From: Streptomyces violaceoruber
Lineage (GTDB): Bacteria > Actinomycetota > Actinomycetes > Streptomycetales > Streptomycetaceae
Length of the DNA stretch: 64,000 nt
NCBI RefSeq assembly: GCF_033406955.1
Contig: NZ_CP137734.1
Coordinates: 558,001 to 622,000, forward strand
Direction of reading: 5' to 3'
The notes under the pieces were generated by a model. That model did not search any database. It was not told the DNA's origin and was given only the letters and a program-made list of their open reading frames with translations. The position numbers and the translations under genes are program-made. Positions within the stretch are counted from its first letter, which is position 1. Each line of letters begins with the position of its first letter. Below are positions 44,273-53,645 of the stretch, one piece after another.

Positions 44273-45175
44273 TCAGTCCGCCGCGCCCTCCCCTGGCCGG
44301 TCCAGTATGGCCGCTTGTCGTCCGATTTTGTATGGCGCCGGGCGCACGCCCGGGCCGAGCCGTGCCATGGCGCGCAGGATGTGTTTGGGCGGCAGCTGCC
44401 AGCGCAGACGTGCGGGGACAAGGCGCAGCAGGGTGCCCGTGGCGCGCAGCCGGCGGGTGACGGTGGCGGGCGGGGGTGCGGATCTGCCGTAGAGCTCGTG
44501 CGCGTACGGCGGTAGGGAGTCGTACGCAAGACGGGCGACCCGCCGCCACAGCAGCCCGCGGGCCGGGACCAGGAGGGGGTGCGTGGGCGGGCGGAGCAGG
44601 AAGTCGTCCACCTCGTGCGCGTCCGCTCCCGCGGCCAGTTCGGGCCGTACCCGCGCGAAGTAGGCGGCCAGCTCGGCCCGGTTCGCGGGTACGGAGGCGG
44701 GGTCGAGGCCGACGAGACGGGCGCTGTGCCGGTGTTCGGCGAGGTAGCGGTCGGCGTGGGCGTCGGTGAGCGGGAATCCGGAGCGGCGCAGGACGTGGAG
44801 GTAGGAGCCGATCTCGGCGCAGTGCACCCACAGCAGCAGGGCGGGTTCGTCGACGCCGTAGCGCTCGCCCGTGTCGGGGTCGGTGGCGCCGAGCATGCTG
44901 TGGATCTTCCTGACCCGGGCCCCGGCCCGCTCGGCGGCCTCGGTGGTGCCGTACGTGGTGGTGCCGACGAAGCCCGCGGTGCGCATCAGCCGGCCCCACG
45001 CGTCGCGCCGGAAGTCGCTGTTCTGCATCACCCCGCGCACCGCGCGCGGATGCAGGGCCTGGAGGTAGAGGGCGCGGATGCCGGCCACCCACATCATCGG
45101 GTCGCCGTGCGCCTGCCAGGTCACGGAATCCGGGCCGAACAGTCCCGGGTCGCCGTTGGTCCGTGTCGCCGCCAT
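44273..45175 (-). CDS. MpaB/DUF2236-family oxygenase
   Basis: A 300-aa alpha-helical protein of the MpaB/rubber-oxygenase-like DUF2236 family, some members of which are haem enzymes that cleave polyisoprenoid double bonds. Conserved features are QALHPRAVRGVMQNSDFR, the following RLMRTAGFVGTTTYGT and LLWVHCAEIGSYLH with likely haem-ligand His. It has no signal peptide, so it acts in the cytoplasm or at the membrane face. It heads a same-strand group with a kinase and a flavoprotein. Confidence 0.86.
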   Translation of the reverse strand: MAATRTNGDPGLFGPDSVTWQAHGDPMMWVAGIRALYLQALHPRAVRGVMQNSDFRRDAWGRLMRTAGFVGTTTYGTTEAAERAGARVRKIHSMLGATDPDTGERYGVDEPALLLWVHCAEIGSYLHVLRRSGFPLTDAHADRYLAEHRHSARLVGLDPASVPANRAELAAYFARVRPELAAGADAHEVDDFLLRPPTHPLLVPARGLLWRRVARLAYDSLPPYAHELYGRSAPPPATVTRRLRATGTLLRLVPARLRWQLPPKHILRAMARLGPGVRPAPYKIGRQAAILDRPGEGAAD

Positions 45176-45215
45176 ACGGGCAGGCTAACGCGGTGCGGGA
45201 CCCGTTCCCAGGGCC

Positions 45216-45593
45216 TCAGCGCAGGGTGGCCAGGAACTCCCCGCAGGCGCGGGCGCAGTCGCGGCAGGCCTGTGCGCTCTCCTCGGCACCCGGGTGGTCG
45301 TCGAAGACGTGCGCGCTCTCCAGGCACACCTGGCGGCACCACTCCAGCTGGGCGCGGATGGCGGCCTCGTCCACCTGGTTCTGCTCGGACAGCACCCGGC
45401 AGGTCGCGTCGCACACCTCCGCGCACATGATGCCCCTGCGCCGCACGAGTTCCTGGTTCTCGGTCCCGTCCGGGTCCACGAGGCTCGCCCGCAGGGCGCA
45501 GGCCCGGGCGCACTCGGTGCACGCCTGCGCGCACGCGAAGCGGTCCTCGAGGAAGCGGAACAGTTCCTGCTGGGAAGTCGTCGTCGATGTCAC
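45216..45593 (-). CDS. Cys-rich four-helix copper-binding protein (DUF326/Csp-like)
   Basis: A 125-aa four-helix-bundle protein with about 13 Cys in the CxxxC spacing of copper-storage proteins: FACAQACTECARACALRA, CAEVCDATCRVL, WCRQVCLES and CRDCARACGE. It likely binds many Cu(I) ions in the cytosol. A supply role for the nearby cytochrome oxidase is plausible but only inferred from proximity. The GTG at 45593 lacks a strong ribosome site. Confidence 0.87.
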   Translation of the reverse strand: MTSTTTSQQELFRFLEDRFACAQACTECARACALRASLVDPDGTENQELVRRRGIMCAEVCDATCRVLSEQNQVDEAAIRAQLEWCRQVCLESAHVFDDHPGAEESAQACRDCARACGEFLATLR

Positions 45594-45718
45594 ACCGAGC
45601 GGGTTGCCGCCGGCCGCGGCGCCAAACGGCCGGACCCGGTGTTTCCAAGGGTTCCGGGCCGTTGCCGATCGGAGAGGCCGGCTCTTCGGGGACGCGGGCG
45701 TCGCGGTGGCGGTGAGCG

Positions 45719-45743
45719 GGTTCGTCACGCGGGCCGCGGGTAC
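45719..45743 (+). promoter_or_regulatory. SigB-type promoter of the DUF6479 gene
   Basis: GGTT (45719-45722), a 15-base spacer and GGGTAC (45738-45743) fit GNNT-N15-GGGTAC. The ATG is only 10 bases after the -10, so the mRNA would be nearly leaderless. Confidence 0.5.
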
Positions 45744-45752
45744 CCGCGCTCC

Positions 45753-46112
45753 ATGACCAACGCATGGATGGACCTGGCCGCGGGCGGCTCCGGCGCGCTC
45801 GCCGTCTGGCTGATCGTCGCGGCCGTCGTGGTGGTGGCCGTGCTGATCGGCGCGTTCGCCTTCGGCAGTCGGCAAAAGCGCCGGGAGCCGCCGCCGCCCC
45901 GTCCCGAGGAGCAGCCCCGTGTGCCCGACGGCGGTCCCGTCCACGAGGAGAGGGAGCGCCGGGAGCCCGACGAGATGCCGCGGAGCGACGAACGCACGCT
46001 GCCGCACGAGATGGGGCACCAGGGCAGCCGTACCGCCTCCGACCAGGAGCGCCCCCGCTGGGACGAGGGCAGCAGCGGATCCTTCGGCAGCGGCGGCCCG
46101 GGCGGACGCTGA
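45753..46112 (+). CDS. DUF6479 single-pass membrane protein
   Basis: A 119-aa protein with one N-terminal helix (ALAVWLIVAAVVVVAVLIGA), a basic/Pro-rich stop and a charged hydrophilic tail with RTLPHEMGHQGSR and a Gly/Ser end. This is the DUF6479 layout common in Streptomyces; function unknown. A SigB-type promoter just upstream suggests stress expression. Confidence 0.8.
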   Translation: MTNAWMDLAAGGSGALAVWLIVAAVVVVAVLIGAFAFGSRQKRREPPPPRPEEQPRVPDGGPVHEERERREPDEMPRSDERTLPHEMGHQGSRTASDQERPRWDEGSSGSFGSGGPGGR

Positions 46113-46128
46113 TCCGGCAAGCCGAAGG

Positions 46129-46156
46129 GTGACGGTGCGTGGCCGCTGAGTAGTTT
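46129..46156 (+). promoter_or_regulatory. Possible promoter of the cytochrome b gene
   Basis: GTGACG at 46129-46134 and TAGTTT at 46151-46156 with a 16-base spacer resemble a housekeeping promoter. The transcript would begin near 46163. Confidence 0.4.
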
Positions 46157-46168
46157 CCGGCACGGGCG

Positions 46169-47857
46169 GTGGGGAACCCATGCGCCGTGCTGTTGCAGAG
46201 GAGAAGGGCCCGCGCCGGTGCGCGGGCCCGCCACGCGGCCGAACACACCGTCAACTGGGCCGACGGACGGCTCCCCGTCTCCGAGGGCGGGGGGCTGCTG
46301 CGCAAGGCCTTTCCCGAGCACTGGTCGTTCCTGCTGGGTGAGATCGCCCTGTACAGCTTCGTCGTGCTGTTGCTGACCGGGGTCTGGCTGACCCTGTTCT
46401 TCAAGCCCTCCATGACGGAGGTCGTCTACGACGGCTCGTACGAGCCCCTGCTGGGGGTGAGCATGTCGGAGGCCTACCGATCGACTCTGGACATCAGTTT
46501 CGACGTGCGCGGCGGGCTACTGATTCGGCAGGCGCACCACTGGGCCTCCTTGGTGTTCCTGTCCGCCATCGGGGTGCATCTGCTGCGAGTTTTCTTCACC
46601 GGCGCGTTCCGCCGACCGCGTGAGGTCAACTGGCTGATCGGCCTCACGCTCTTCGTGCTGGCGCTCGCCGAGGGCTTCGCGGGCTATTCGCTGCCGGACG
46701 ACCTGCTGTCCGGGACGGGGCTGCGCATCGCGCAGGGGATCATGCTGTCCATCCCGGTGGTGGGGACGTACATCAGCATGTTCGTGTTCGGCGGCGAGTA
46801 TCCCGGCCACGACATCGTGCCGCGGCTGTACTCGTTGCACATCCTGCTGGTTCCCGCGCTGCTGGTCGCGCTGGTCACGCTCCATCTGATCCTGGTGTTC
46901 TACCTGAAGCACACCCAGTGGGCGGGCCGCGGCCGCACCAACCGCAACGCGGTGGGCAAGCCGATGTTCCCGCAGTTCATGACGAACTCCACCGGCCTGT
47001 TCCTCATGGTCTTCGGGGTCCTTGTCGTGCTGGCGGCGGTGGCCGAGATCAACCCGATCTGGACGTACGGCCCGTACCGGCCCGACATCGTCTCCACCGG
47101 CTCGCAGCCGGACTGGTACGTCGGGTTCCTGGAGGGCTCGCTGCGGCTGATGCCGCCGTTCGAGACGGCGGTGGCGGGCCACACCGTCATGTGGAACGTG
47201 CTGGTGCCGGCGGTCCTGCTGCCGGGCGCCCTGTTCGCGGTGCTGTACGCCTACCCGTTCTTCGAGCGCTGGGTGACGGGCGACCACGAGGAGCACCACC
47301 TGTGCGACCGGCCCCGGGACAAGCCGGTGCGCACCGGGCTGGGTGTCGCCGCGATCGTCTTCTACGCGGTCCTGCTCCTGGCTGGCGGCAACGACATCCT
47401 CGCCCACACCTTCCACGTCTCACTGAACCTGCTCACGTGGATCTTCCGCGTGTCCCTGGTGCTGGCGCCCCCGCTGGCCTTCGTCGTGACCAAACGCGTC
47501 TGCCTGGCACTGCAGGAGCACGACCGCGAGCGGCTGACCGAGGGCGAGGAGACGGGCGAGGTGCACCAGACCCTGGCGGGCGGCTACGCCGAGAGCCACG
47601 GGCCCCTCGATCCCGAGGAGCGCCACGTGCTGCGGGCGCGCAGGCAGCCCGCACCGCTCGCGCCGTCCCCCAAGGAGGGCGACGCCCCGCACGTGGGCCG
47701 GCTGCGGGCGACGCTCAGCGAGTGGTACTACGGCGACCGGGTCGACGTCGAGGACGTGGAGCCGGAGCCGGAGCCGGAACGGGAGTCGGTGGCGCAGACG
47801 GAGGCGTCGGCGGAGGCGGTGGAACGGGACGCCTACTCGGGCGAGCCGGAGCGCTGA
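46169..47857 (+). CDS. Cytochrome bc-complex cytochrome b subunit (QcrB paralogue)
   Basis: A 562-aa cytochrome b. The N-terminal domain has haem-ligand His in RQAHHWASLVFLSAIGVHLL and SLHILLVPALLVALVTLHLI, and PPFETAVAGHTVMWN lies in the C-terminal domain, with about nine helices. A long acidic tail after residue 460 is typical of actinobacterial QcrB. It would oxidise menaquinol, but no Rieske (QcrA) or cytochrome cc (QcrC) gene is nearby, so it is a second, orphan copy. The start is unclear: GTG 46169 or GTG 46187. Confidence 0.9.
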   Translation: MGNPCAVLLQRRRARAGARARHAAEHTVNWADGRLPVSEGGGLLRKAFPEHWSFLLGEIALYSFVVLLLTGVWLTLFFKPSMTEVVYDGSYEPLLGVSMSEAYRSTLDISFDVRGGLLIRQAHHWASLVFLSAIGVHLLRVFFTGAFRRPREVNWLIGLTLFVLALAEGFAGYSLPDDLLSGTGLRIAQGIMLSIPVVGTYISMFVFGGEYPGHDIVPRLYSLHILLVPALLVALVTLHLILVFYLKHTQWAGRGRTNRNAVGKPMFPQFMTNSTGLFLMVFGVLVVLAAVAEINPIWTYGPYRPDIVSTGSQPDWYVGFLEGSLRLMPPFETAVAGHTVMWNVLVPAVLLPGALFAVLYAYPFFERWVTGDHEEHHLCDRPRDKPVRTGLGVAAIVFYAVLLLAGGNDILAHTFHVSLNLLTWIFRVSLVLAPPLAFVVTKRVCLALQEHDRERLTEGEETGEVHQTLAGGYAESHGPLDPEERHVLRARRQPAPLAPSPKEGDAPHVGRLRATLSEWYYGDRVDVEDVEPEPEPERESVAQTEASAEAVERDAYSGEPER

Positions 47858-48243
47858 ACGCCCCGGTCGGCGTACTGGAAGACCAGTCCGCAGACTCCCA
47901 TGGTGAGCAGCCCGAAGCCGATCAGCGCCAGCCACAGCCCGAAGACGATGCCGAGCGCGAGCACCACGGCGGCCAGCGCGATCGTGATCGGCCAGGCGCT
48001 GCGCGGGGGGAAGAAGTCGAGCGGACCCGCGGTGTCGACGACCTCGCCCTCGCCGCGGTCCTGCGCCCGCAGCCCGCGCCTGCGGTACTGCACGCGCAGG
48101 AAGAACGCGACGAGCGAGGCCATGAGGAAGGCGAGGACGAGGGCGGCGGTGCCGGCGGGCTCACGGGACCACCAGCCGTAGAGGGCCGCCTCGGCGCCGA
48201 AGAAGACCGCCACACCGGTGAACAGACGGGATTCGGTCCTCAC
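47833..48243 (-). CDS. ctaF: Cytochrome c oxidase subunit IV (CtaF-like)
   Basis: A 136-aa membrane protein with four hydrophobic helices and the actinobacterial CtaF pattern ([40 protein letters not shown]). It is an accessory subunit of aa3 oxidase in the bc-aa3 supercomplex. Its GTG overlaps the ctaD stop by four bases, and its 3' end overlaps the convergent cytochrome b gene by 25 bp. Confidence 0.88.
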   Translation of the reverse strand: MRTESRLFTGVAVFFGAEAALYGWWSREPAGTAALVLAFLMASLVAFFLRVQYRRRGLRAQDRGEGEVVDTAGPLDFFPPRSAWPITIALAAVVLALGIVFGLWLALIGFGLLTMGVCGLVFQYADRGVQRSGSPE

Positions 48244-49916
48244 TGCACATGCCTCTGATCGTGTCGGGTGACGTCGGGGTGGTGGAGGTCGAACGCCGGG
48301 GACTCGGAGCGGATCCGGGGCAGGGACGTGAAGTTGTGGCGCGGCGGCGGGCTGCTGGTGGCCCATTCGAGGGAGCGGCCGTAGCCCCAGGGGTCGTCCC
48401 GCCCGACCTTCTCGCCGTACTGGTGGGTGCGCCACACGTTGTAGAGGAACGGCAGTGTGGACAGCCCGAGGAGGAAGGCGCCGATGGAGCTGATGGTGTT
48501 CAGGGTGGTGAAGCCGTCCGCGGCCAGGTAGTCGGCGTAGCGGCGCGGCATGCCCTGCTCGCCGAGCCAGTGCTGGACGAGGAAGGTGGTCTGGAAGCCG
48601 ACGAAGAGAGTCCAGAAGTGGATCTTGCCGAGGCGTTCGTCGAGCAGTTTGCCGGTGAACTTCGGCCACCAGAAGTAGAAGCCGGCGAACATCGCGAAGA
48701 CGACCGTGCCGAACAGCACGTAGTGCAGGTGGGCGACGATGAAGTACGAGTCCGTCAGGTGGAAGTCCAGGGGCGGGGAGGCGATGAGGACGCCGCTCAT
48801 GCCGCCGAGCAGGAAGGTCACCAGGAAGCCGCAGGCCCACAGCATGGGTGTCTCGAAGGAGAGTGAGCCGCGGATCATCGTGCCGATCCAGTTGAAGAAC
48901 TTCACCCCGGTCGGCACGGCGATGAGGAACGACATGAGGGAGAAGAAGGGGAGCAGCACGGCGCCGGTGGCGAACATGTGGTGGGCCCACACCACCGCGG
49001 AGAGAAAGGTGATGGCGATGGTGGCGCCGACCAGGCTGACGTAGCCGAAGATCGGCTTGCGGCTGAAGACCGGGATGATCTCGGTGACGATGCCGAAGAA
49101 CGGCAGCGCGACGATGTACACCTCGGGATGACCGAAGAACCAGAACAGGTGCTGCCACAGCAGGGCCCCGCCGTTGGCCGCGTCGAAGACGTGCGCGCCG
49201 AACTTGCGGTCGGCCTCGAGCATCAGCAGCGCGGCGGTGAGCACGGGGAAGGCGGGCAGCACCAGGATCGATGTGAACAGGATGTTCCAGGTGAAGATCG
49301 GCATCCGGAACATGGTCATGCCGGGGGCGCGCAGGCAGATGATGGTGGAGATGAAGTTGACGGCGCTGAGCGTGGTCGACACGCCGCTCACCACCAGGCC
49401 CATCGTCCACAGGTCGCCGCCGGGGCCCGGGCTGAAGGTCGCGCTGTTCAGCGGCGCGTAGGCGAACCAGCCGAACGAGGCCGCTCCCCCGGGCGTCAGG
49501 AAGCCCGACACCACCATGAGTCCGCCGAACAGGTACATCCAGTACGACAGCGCGTTCAGCCGGGGGAAGGCCAGGTCGGGGGCGCCGATCTGCAGGGGCA
49601 TGATGACGTTGGTGAACCCGGCGAACAGCGGGGTCGCGAACAGCAGCATCATGATGGTGCCGTGCACGGTGAACAGCTGGTTGTACTGCTCGTTGCTGAA
49701 CAACTGCAGCCCCGGACGGGCGAGTTCACTGCGCATCAGCATGGCGAGGACGCCGCCGAGGAGGAAGAAGCCGAACGACGTCGCGAGGTAGAGATGGCCG
49801 ATCACCTTGTGATCGGTCGTCGTGGCCCACCGCACCAGCGCCCGGCCCAGCGTGCGGTTGGTCCGCTGCCGAGCCGGGGTCCGGCGCGGCGACTTCGTCC
49901 TTCTGTCCACCGCCAT
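48240..49916 (-). CDS. ctaD: Cytochrome c oxidase subunit I
   Basis: Catalytic subunit of aa3-type terminal oxidase, 558 aa, 12 helices. CuB and haem ligands are intact: [10 protein letters not shown] (His-Tyr cross-link), VVWAHHMF and [13 protein letters not shown]. It reduces oxygen to water and pumps protons. The operon has only ctaD-ctaF; subunit II (CuA) and subunit III are not in the window, so they must come from another locus or this is an alternative oxidase. The ATG at 49916 lacks a clear ribosome site. Confidence 0.95.
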   Translation of the reverse strand: MAVDRRTKSPRRTPARQRTNRTLGRALVRWATTTDHKVIGHLYLATSFGFFLLGGVLAMLMRSELARPGLQLFSNEQYNQLFTVHGTIMMLLFATPLFAGFTNVIMPLQIGAPDLAFPRLNALSYWMYLFGGLMVVSGFLTPGGAASFGWFAYAPLNSATFSPGPGGDLWTMGLVVSGVSTTLSAVNFISTIICLRAPGMTMFRMPIFTWNILFTSILVLPAFPVLTAALLMLEADRKFGAHVFDAANGGALLWQHLFWFFGHPEVYIVALPFFGIVTEIIPVFSRKPIFGYVSLVGATIAITFLSAVVWAHHMFATGAVLLPFFSLMSFLIAVPTGVKFFNWIGTMIRGSLSFETPMLWACGFLVTFLLGGMSGVLIASPPLDFHLTDSYFIVAHLHYVLFGTVVFAMFAGFYFWWPKFTGKLLDERLGKIHFWTLFVGFQTTFLVQHWLGEQGMPRRYADYLAADGFTTLNTISSIGAFLLGLSTLPFLYNVWRTHQYGEKVGRDDPWGYGRSLEWATSSPPPRHNFTSLPRIRSESPAFDLHHPDVTRHDQRHVQ

Positions 49917-50058
49917 GCGGCGGAGAGTACCCAGGCGCCGTGGGCTCAGGCCCACGACCACGCCGAGGCCGGCGCGGGGCGTCCGGCGGATGGGCCACCT
50001 GGCGCACGCGGGCGCGGACCGGACGGTGCCGGGTCCGCGCCCGCGCGCGGCGATCGGG

Positions 50059-52863
50059 TTACGAGGCGTCGAGCACGGTGCCGGTCAGCACCGGGCCCCG
50101 CGGTTCGCCCGCGTCGTCGGTGTTCTGGAGGCCGACGTACTCGGTGGGCTCCGCGATCTCGTCGCCGACGGTGGGCACGGTCACCTCGGTCTCCGTCTCA
50201 CCGGGCGGGACGGAGACCCAGAGCGCGAAGTAGTCCAGCCGGGAGAGCGGGACCTCTTCCTCCGGGACCTCGCCCACCCTCTCGAGGAGCCAGTCGTGGT
50301 CGACGTCCTTGGTGGACAGCTCGGGACGGGTGTCGTCGGGGACCGGTACCAGCACGGTGCTCAGGTCCACGTCGGCGGGTTCGGAGAGCGAGACCCGCCA
50401 GCGCAGCGGCTGCCCCTCGGTGACCTCGTCCGCGAGGGGTGTGACGTCGATCTTCGGCATCGGGTCGTCCTCCGCGACCGTCACGCCGCCGGCGTAGGAG
50501 CCGACGACCGAGCCGTGTACCGCCTTGACCAGCAGGTCGTGGTTCGAGTCACCGCCGTAGCGCCTGTTGCCCGTCACCTCGACGGGCACGTCGACGAAGG
50601 GGCGGCCGGAGCGTACGGTGACCAGGCGCTCCTCGACCACCGTGCCGAACCCTTCCATGACGTACATCCGGACCGTTCCGGTGCCCTTGCCCGAGACCCG
50701 CACCGGGACGTGGTAGGTGCGCGAGCCGGAGTCGCCCTCCTCGACCGTCGTCCGGCCGACGTCGACACGGGCCAGCGGGGCCGGCCGCACCTGGGGCGTG
50801 CCGGGGTGCCAGGCGTAGGCGTCCATCAGCCAGGCCTTGCCGGCGCGGGAACGGGGCGTCAGTTCCAGCGCGGCGACGCGGCGCAGGTCGACGCCGGCGC
50901 GGGTGGCGGCGGTGAGCGGTACGCGCAGTTCCTGCGCCCAGTAGGAGGCGGTGCGTTCGCTGCCCGGCAGGCCGTCGGCGCGGACGGCTCCGAGGGTGGC
51001 ACGCCGGCCGGCGTCGTCCGTGACGGCCACGTCGAGCCGGGTGCCGGTGCTGCCCGGCGGCACGATGACGCGCAGGGCGAGGCTCCGTGCGCCGTTCAGG
51101 GAGACGGGTGCGCCGGGACGGACCCGGGCCGCGGTGCCGGGCGCGGACCAGTCCAGGGCGATCGCGCCGCGGCCGGTCTCGCGGTCCGGCTGCCAGTACG
51201 CGAAGTGCGGTGAGGAGCCGTGCGCGTCCTCGCCGAGGCAGGCGACGCCCGGGTCGGGGTCGACCGCGGAGCACAGGCGTCCGCCGCCGGTCACCTGCAC
51301 GCCGGCGTCCGGCAGGAATCCGGCGCCGCGGCCGGCGCCGACCGCGTGGGTCAGCACCCGGGCCGGGTCGGCCGAGGGGGCGCGGCGGCCGGTGCCGTCG
51401 ACCAGCTCGCGCACCCGGTCGTCACCGGCGACGAACAGCCGCGCGGCGGCGGCGATGTACGTCGCGCCCGCCCGGTGCTGCTGTTCGGCGGTGAGCCGGG
51501 TGGGGCTGTCCACCGAGCAGACCGGGTCGGGGTCCTCGGGGTCCTCCCAGAAGTCGTCGGAGGCGGGTGCCTGGGCCTGGCCGGGCGTCCACTCGGTGTT
51601 GAAGTAGTTGTGGTTGGCGCCCGTGACGCGGACCGCGCTGTGCAGCGCGCGGCCCCGGCTCACGCCTCGGGTGCCGTCGACGTACAGCTGCCCCTGGAGG
51701 TCGGAGACGTCGCCGTCGCAGCCCGGCAGGATCGTCAGGGACGGCACGTCGGGCACCGGGTTCTGGCCGAAGGCGGTGGGACCGATGAGCACGGTGCCGC
51801 GGATGTTCCAGCGGGCCCGCCCCGGGTGGCCGTCCTGGTCCGCGGGCGGCGGGTACAGGCTGTCCATGGCCGCGCGGTCGACGCCTTCGCCGCCTCGGGA
51901 GTGGCCGACCAGCAGGACGCGGGAGAGGTCGGCCTTCGGGCCCCGGCGTACGGCGGCCGGGGCGGTGGAGGTCCTGGCGGCCCAGTCGGCCCAGCGGGCC
52001 AGGTGCGAGCGCACCAGTGACGAGCGGGCCTGGGCGCCGCCGTCCTCGAGGTCGCCGTCCTGGCCGTTGATGCCGTTGGCGGAGATCGAGACGGTCACAT
52101 AGCCCTGGGATGCCAGCAGTTCCTGGTCCTGGAGGTAGCCGCGGTGGCTGGGGATGGGCCGGGCGCCGTCGGCGCAGGGCCAGTCGATGGTGACGGCCTC
52201 CTCGCCCTGGCCGGGGACGTAGCAGGTGGCGTGGCGGCCGTGCAGGAAGAGCGCGAGGGGGCGTTTGCCGGTCGCTCCCTTCGGTGCGACGACCACGCCG
52301 CGCATCTCGACCGGGGCGGACAGGCCGGGCAGTCGTACCGGGTCGAGCGTGTACTCGCCGGTGGCGGTGGCGAACCGGCCGGGCCGGCCCGGGTCGACGG
52401 TGCCGGCGGGGAGTTGGGGCGGGAGTTTCGCCGGCGGTGCCTGGGAGGGGCGGCGCTGCCGGGCGGCGGCTCCCGGGTCCTGGTCCAGCCGGCGGCCCGC
52501 GGCGCGGACCTGGAGGTCGGTCAGCCCTTGCGGTGCGCCCGGCCGCGTCTCGTCCAGCGGTAAGCGGAAGGTCCTGCCGTCGCGGTCCGGTTCCGGTACG
52601 CCGAGGAGGCGGCCGGCGGTGTGGAACTCCACCCGTGCGTCGCCGGGCGGCACGGCCCGCGGGGAGCGCCACTCCAGGGATCTCGCCCCGCCGGTGCCGG
52701 TGATCCGCCAGCCGGGCGGCAGGTCGGCGGCGGCGTTCGGCACCGCCCGTACGGATGCCGGGCCGCCTGGCGGTTCCGGCGCGGCCTGGGCCGCGGCGGG
52801 CGCGGCGCCCACCAGGGTCAGGGCCGCCGTCGCGGCGGCCCACAGCGTTCGGGCACGTATCAA
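50059..52863 (-). CDS. Large secreted alpha/beta hydrolase with TTA codon
   Basis: A secreted 934-aa protein. A signal peptide (about 1-28) follows a TTG start at 52863 that has GAGGAG seven bases upstream. The hydrolase core holds [13 protein letters not shown], nucleophile elbow [14 protein letters not shown] and [16 protein letters not shown] with the likely catalytic His. The C-terminal third looks beta-rich, ending in a Calx-beta-like segment ([20 protein letters not shown]). Leu-101 is encoded by TTA (complement of 52561-52563), implying bldA dependence. Substrate unknown, probably esters or peptides outside the cell. Confidence 0.83.
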   Translation of the reverse strand: MIRARTLWAAATAALTLVGAAPAAAQAAPEPPGGPASVRAVPNAAADLPPGWRITGTGGARSLEWRSPRAVPPGDARVEFHTAGRLLGVPEPDRDGRTFRLPLDETRPGAPQGLTDLQVRAAGRRLDQDPGAAARQRRPSQAPPAKLPPQLPAGTVDPGRPGRFATATGEYTLDPVRLPGLSAPVEMRGVVVAPKGATGKRPLALFLHGRHATCYVPGQGEEAVTIDWPCADGARPIPSHRGYLQDQELLASQGYVTVSISANGINGQDGDLEDGGAQARSSLVRSHLARWADWAARTSTAPAAVRRGPKADLSRVLLVGHSRGGEGVDRAAMDSLYPPPADQDGHPGRARWNIRGTVLIGPTAFGQNPVPDVPSLTILPGCDGDVSDLQGQLYVDGTRGVSRGRALHSAVRVTGANHNYFNTEWTPGQAQAPASDDFWEDPEDPDPVCSVDSPTRLTAEQQHRAGATYIAAAARLFVAGDDRVRELVDGTGRRAPSADPARVLTHAVGAGRGAGFLPDAGVQVTGGGRLCSAVDPDPGVACLGEDAHGSSPHFAYWQPDRETGRGAIALDWSAPGTAARVRPGAPVSLNGARSLALRVIVPPGSTGTRLDVAVTDDAGRRATLGAVRADGLPGSERTASYWAQELRVPLTAATRAGVDLRRVAALELTPRSRAGKAWLMDAYAWHPGTPQVRPAPLARVDVGRTTVEEGDSGSRTYHVPVRVSGKGTGTVRMYVMEGFGTVVEERLVTVRSGRPFVDVPVEVTGNRRYGGDSNHDLLVKAVHGSVVGSYAGGVTVAEDDPMPKIDVTPLADEVTEGQPLRWRVSLSEPADVDLSTVLVPVPDDTRPELSTKDVDHDWLLERVGEVPEEEVPLSRLDYFALWVSVPPGETETEVTVPTVGDEIAEPTEYVGLQNTDDAGEPRGPVLTGTVLDAS

Positions 52864-52966
52864 GAATCCGCTCCTCAACACCTCGGTGGTACCTCGGTCC
52901 GGGACAACACCCGTACGGGCGCCCCCGGTTGGAGGAGGGGATGGAGATCCTTCGGGTTGCCTGTGC

Positions 52967-53021
52967 GCCGCCGGCCGTCAACCGCCGGTGCCGTCGGTGC
53001 CGCCGGCCGTCAGCCGCCGGT
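52967..53021. repeat. 23-bp direct repeat, two copies
   Basis: Copies at 52967-52989 and 52999-53021 differ at one base; the second overlaps the 3' end of the lipoprotein gene. This may be a small duplication. Confidence 0.9.
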
Positions 53022-53645
53022 CCCTGCGGCGCTTCCGCCGGTGCCGGGGGTCGCCGTGCTCTCGGCGGCCCCCGGGTCCCCCGGGGTCTCGCGGGCGCCG
53101 CCGAACGGGCAGTCGTCGCTGGAGCGGCCGGCCAGCCGGCCACCGGGCTGCTCCACGGTCACCTGCGCCCTGCCCAGCGCGGGGTCCTGCCGCAGCCGGG
53201 CGACGGCGACCGTGCAGGCCAGCTGGTCGACGGCCGTGTCGCTGAGGATCCCGGCGCTGCGCGGCAGCTGGACGGTGACCCCGGTGCCGTCGGTGCGGAT
53301 GGTGGGGGCCTCGGCCGCGGGCGGCAGTTCGGTCGTCAGCCCCTTCCCGCGCTCCCGGTCGTCCGGTCCCTTGAACAGCATGAGCACGCTGCTGCCGAGG
53401 TCGGTCGGGCCCGGCACCGTGCGGTCCACCGCGACCAGGGACCCGTCCTCGACGAAGTAGAGCGGGACCTTGACCAGGGGCACCGCCTCGGGCACGGACT
53501 GCGAGGGCGCGGACGTGACGCCCGGATCCAGGACGCCGGTGGCGGGTTCGCCCGCCTCGACGACTCCGGTCTCGGGTATGCCGCAGGCGGAGAGCGGGAG
53601 CAGCGCCGCGATCAGCAGCGAGTAGGCGCGCACGGACGGTTTCAC
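53010..53645 (-). CDS. GerMN-domain lipoprotein
   Basis: A 211-aa lipoprotein with lipobox LLPLSAC (Cys about residue 21) and a GerMN domain (about 65-180: VPLYFVEDGSLVAVDRTV, VTVQLPRSAGILSDTAVDQL). GerMN lipoproteins are often encoded with actinobacterial sensor kinases and are thought to tune envelope sensing. Its GTG overlaps the kinase stop by four bases, so it is the third gene of a response regulator-kinase-lipoprotein operon. Confidence 0.9.
   Translation of the reverse strand: MKPSVRAYSLLIAALLPLSACGIPETGVVEAGEPATGVLDPGVTSAPSQSVPEAVPLVKVPLYFVEDGSLVAVDRTVPGPTDLGSSVLMLFKGPDDRERGKGLTTELPPAAEAPTIRTDGTGVTVQLPRSAGILSDTAVDQLACTVAVARLRQDPALGRAQVTVEQPGGRLAGRSSDDCPFGGARETPGDPGAAESTATPGTGGSAAGTGG

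Noticed and set aside
40125..45175. Carotenoid biosynthesis cluster
   Set aside because: Only a desaturase-like flavoprotein is present; no geranylgeranyl synthase, phytoene synthase or cyclase gene is seen.
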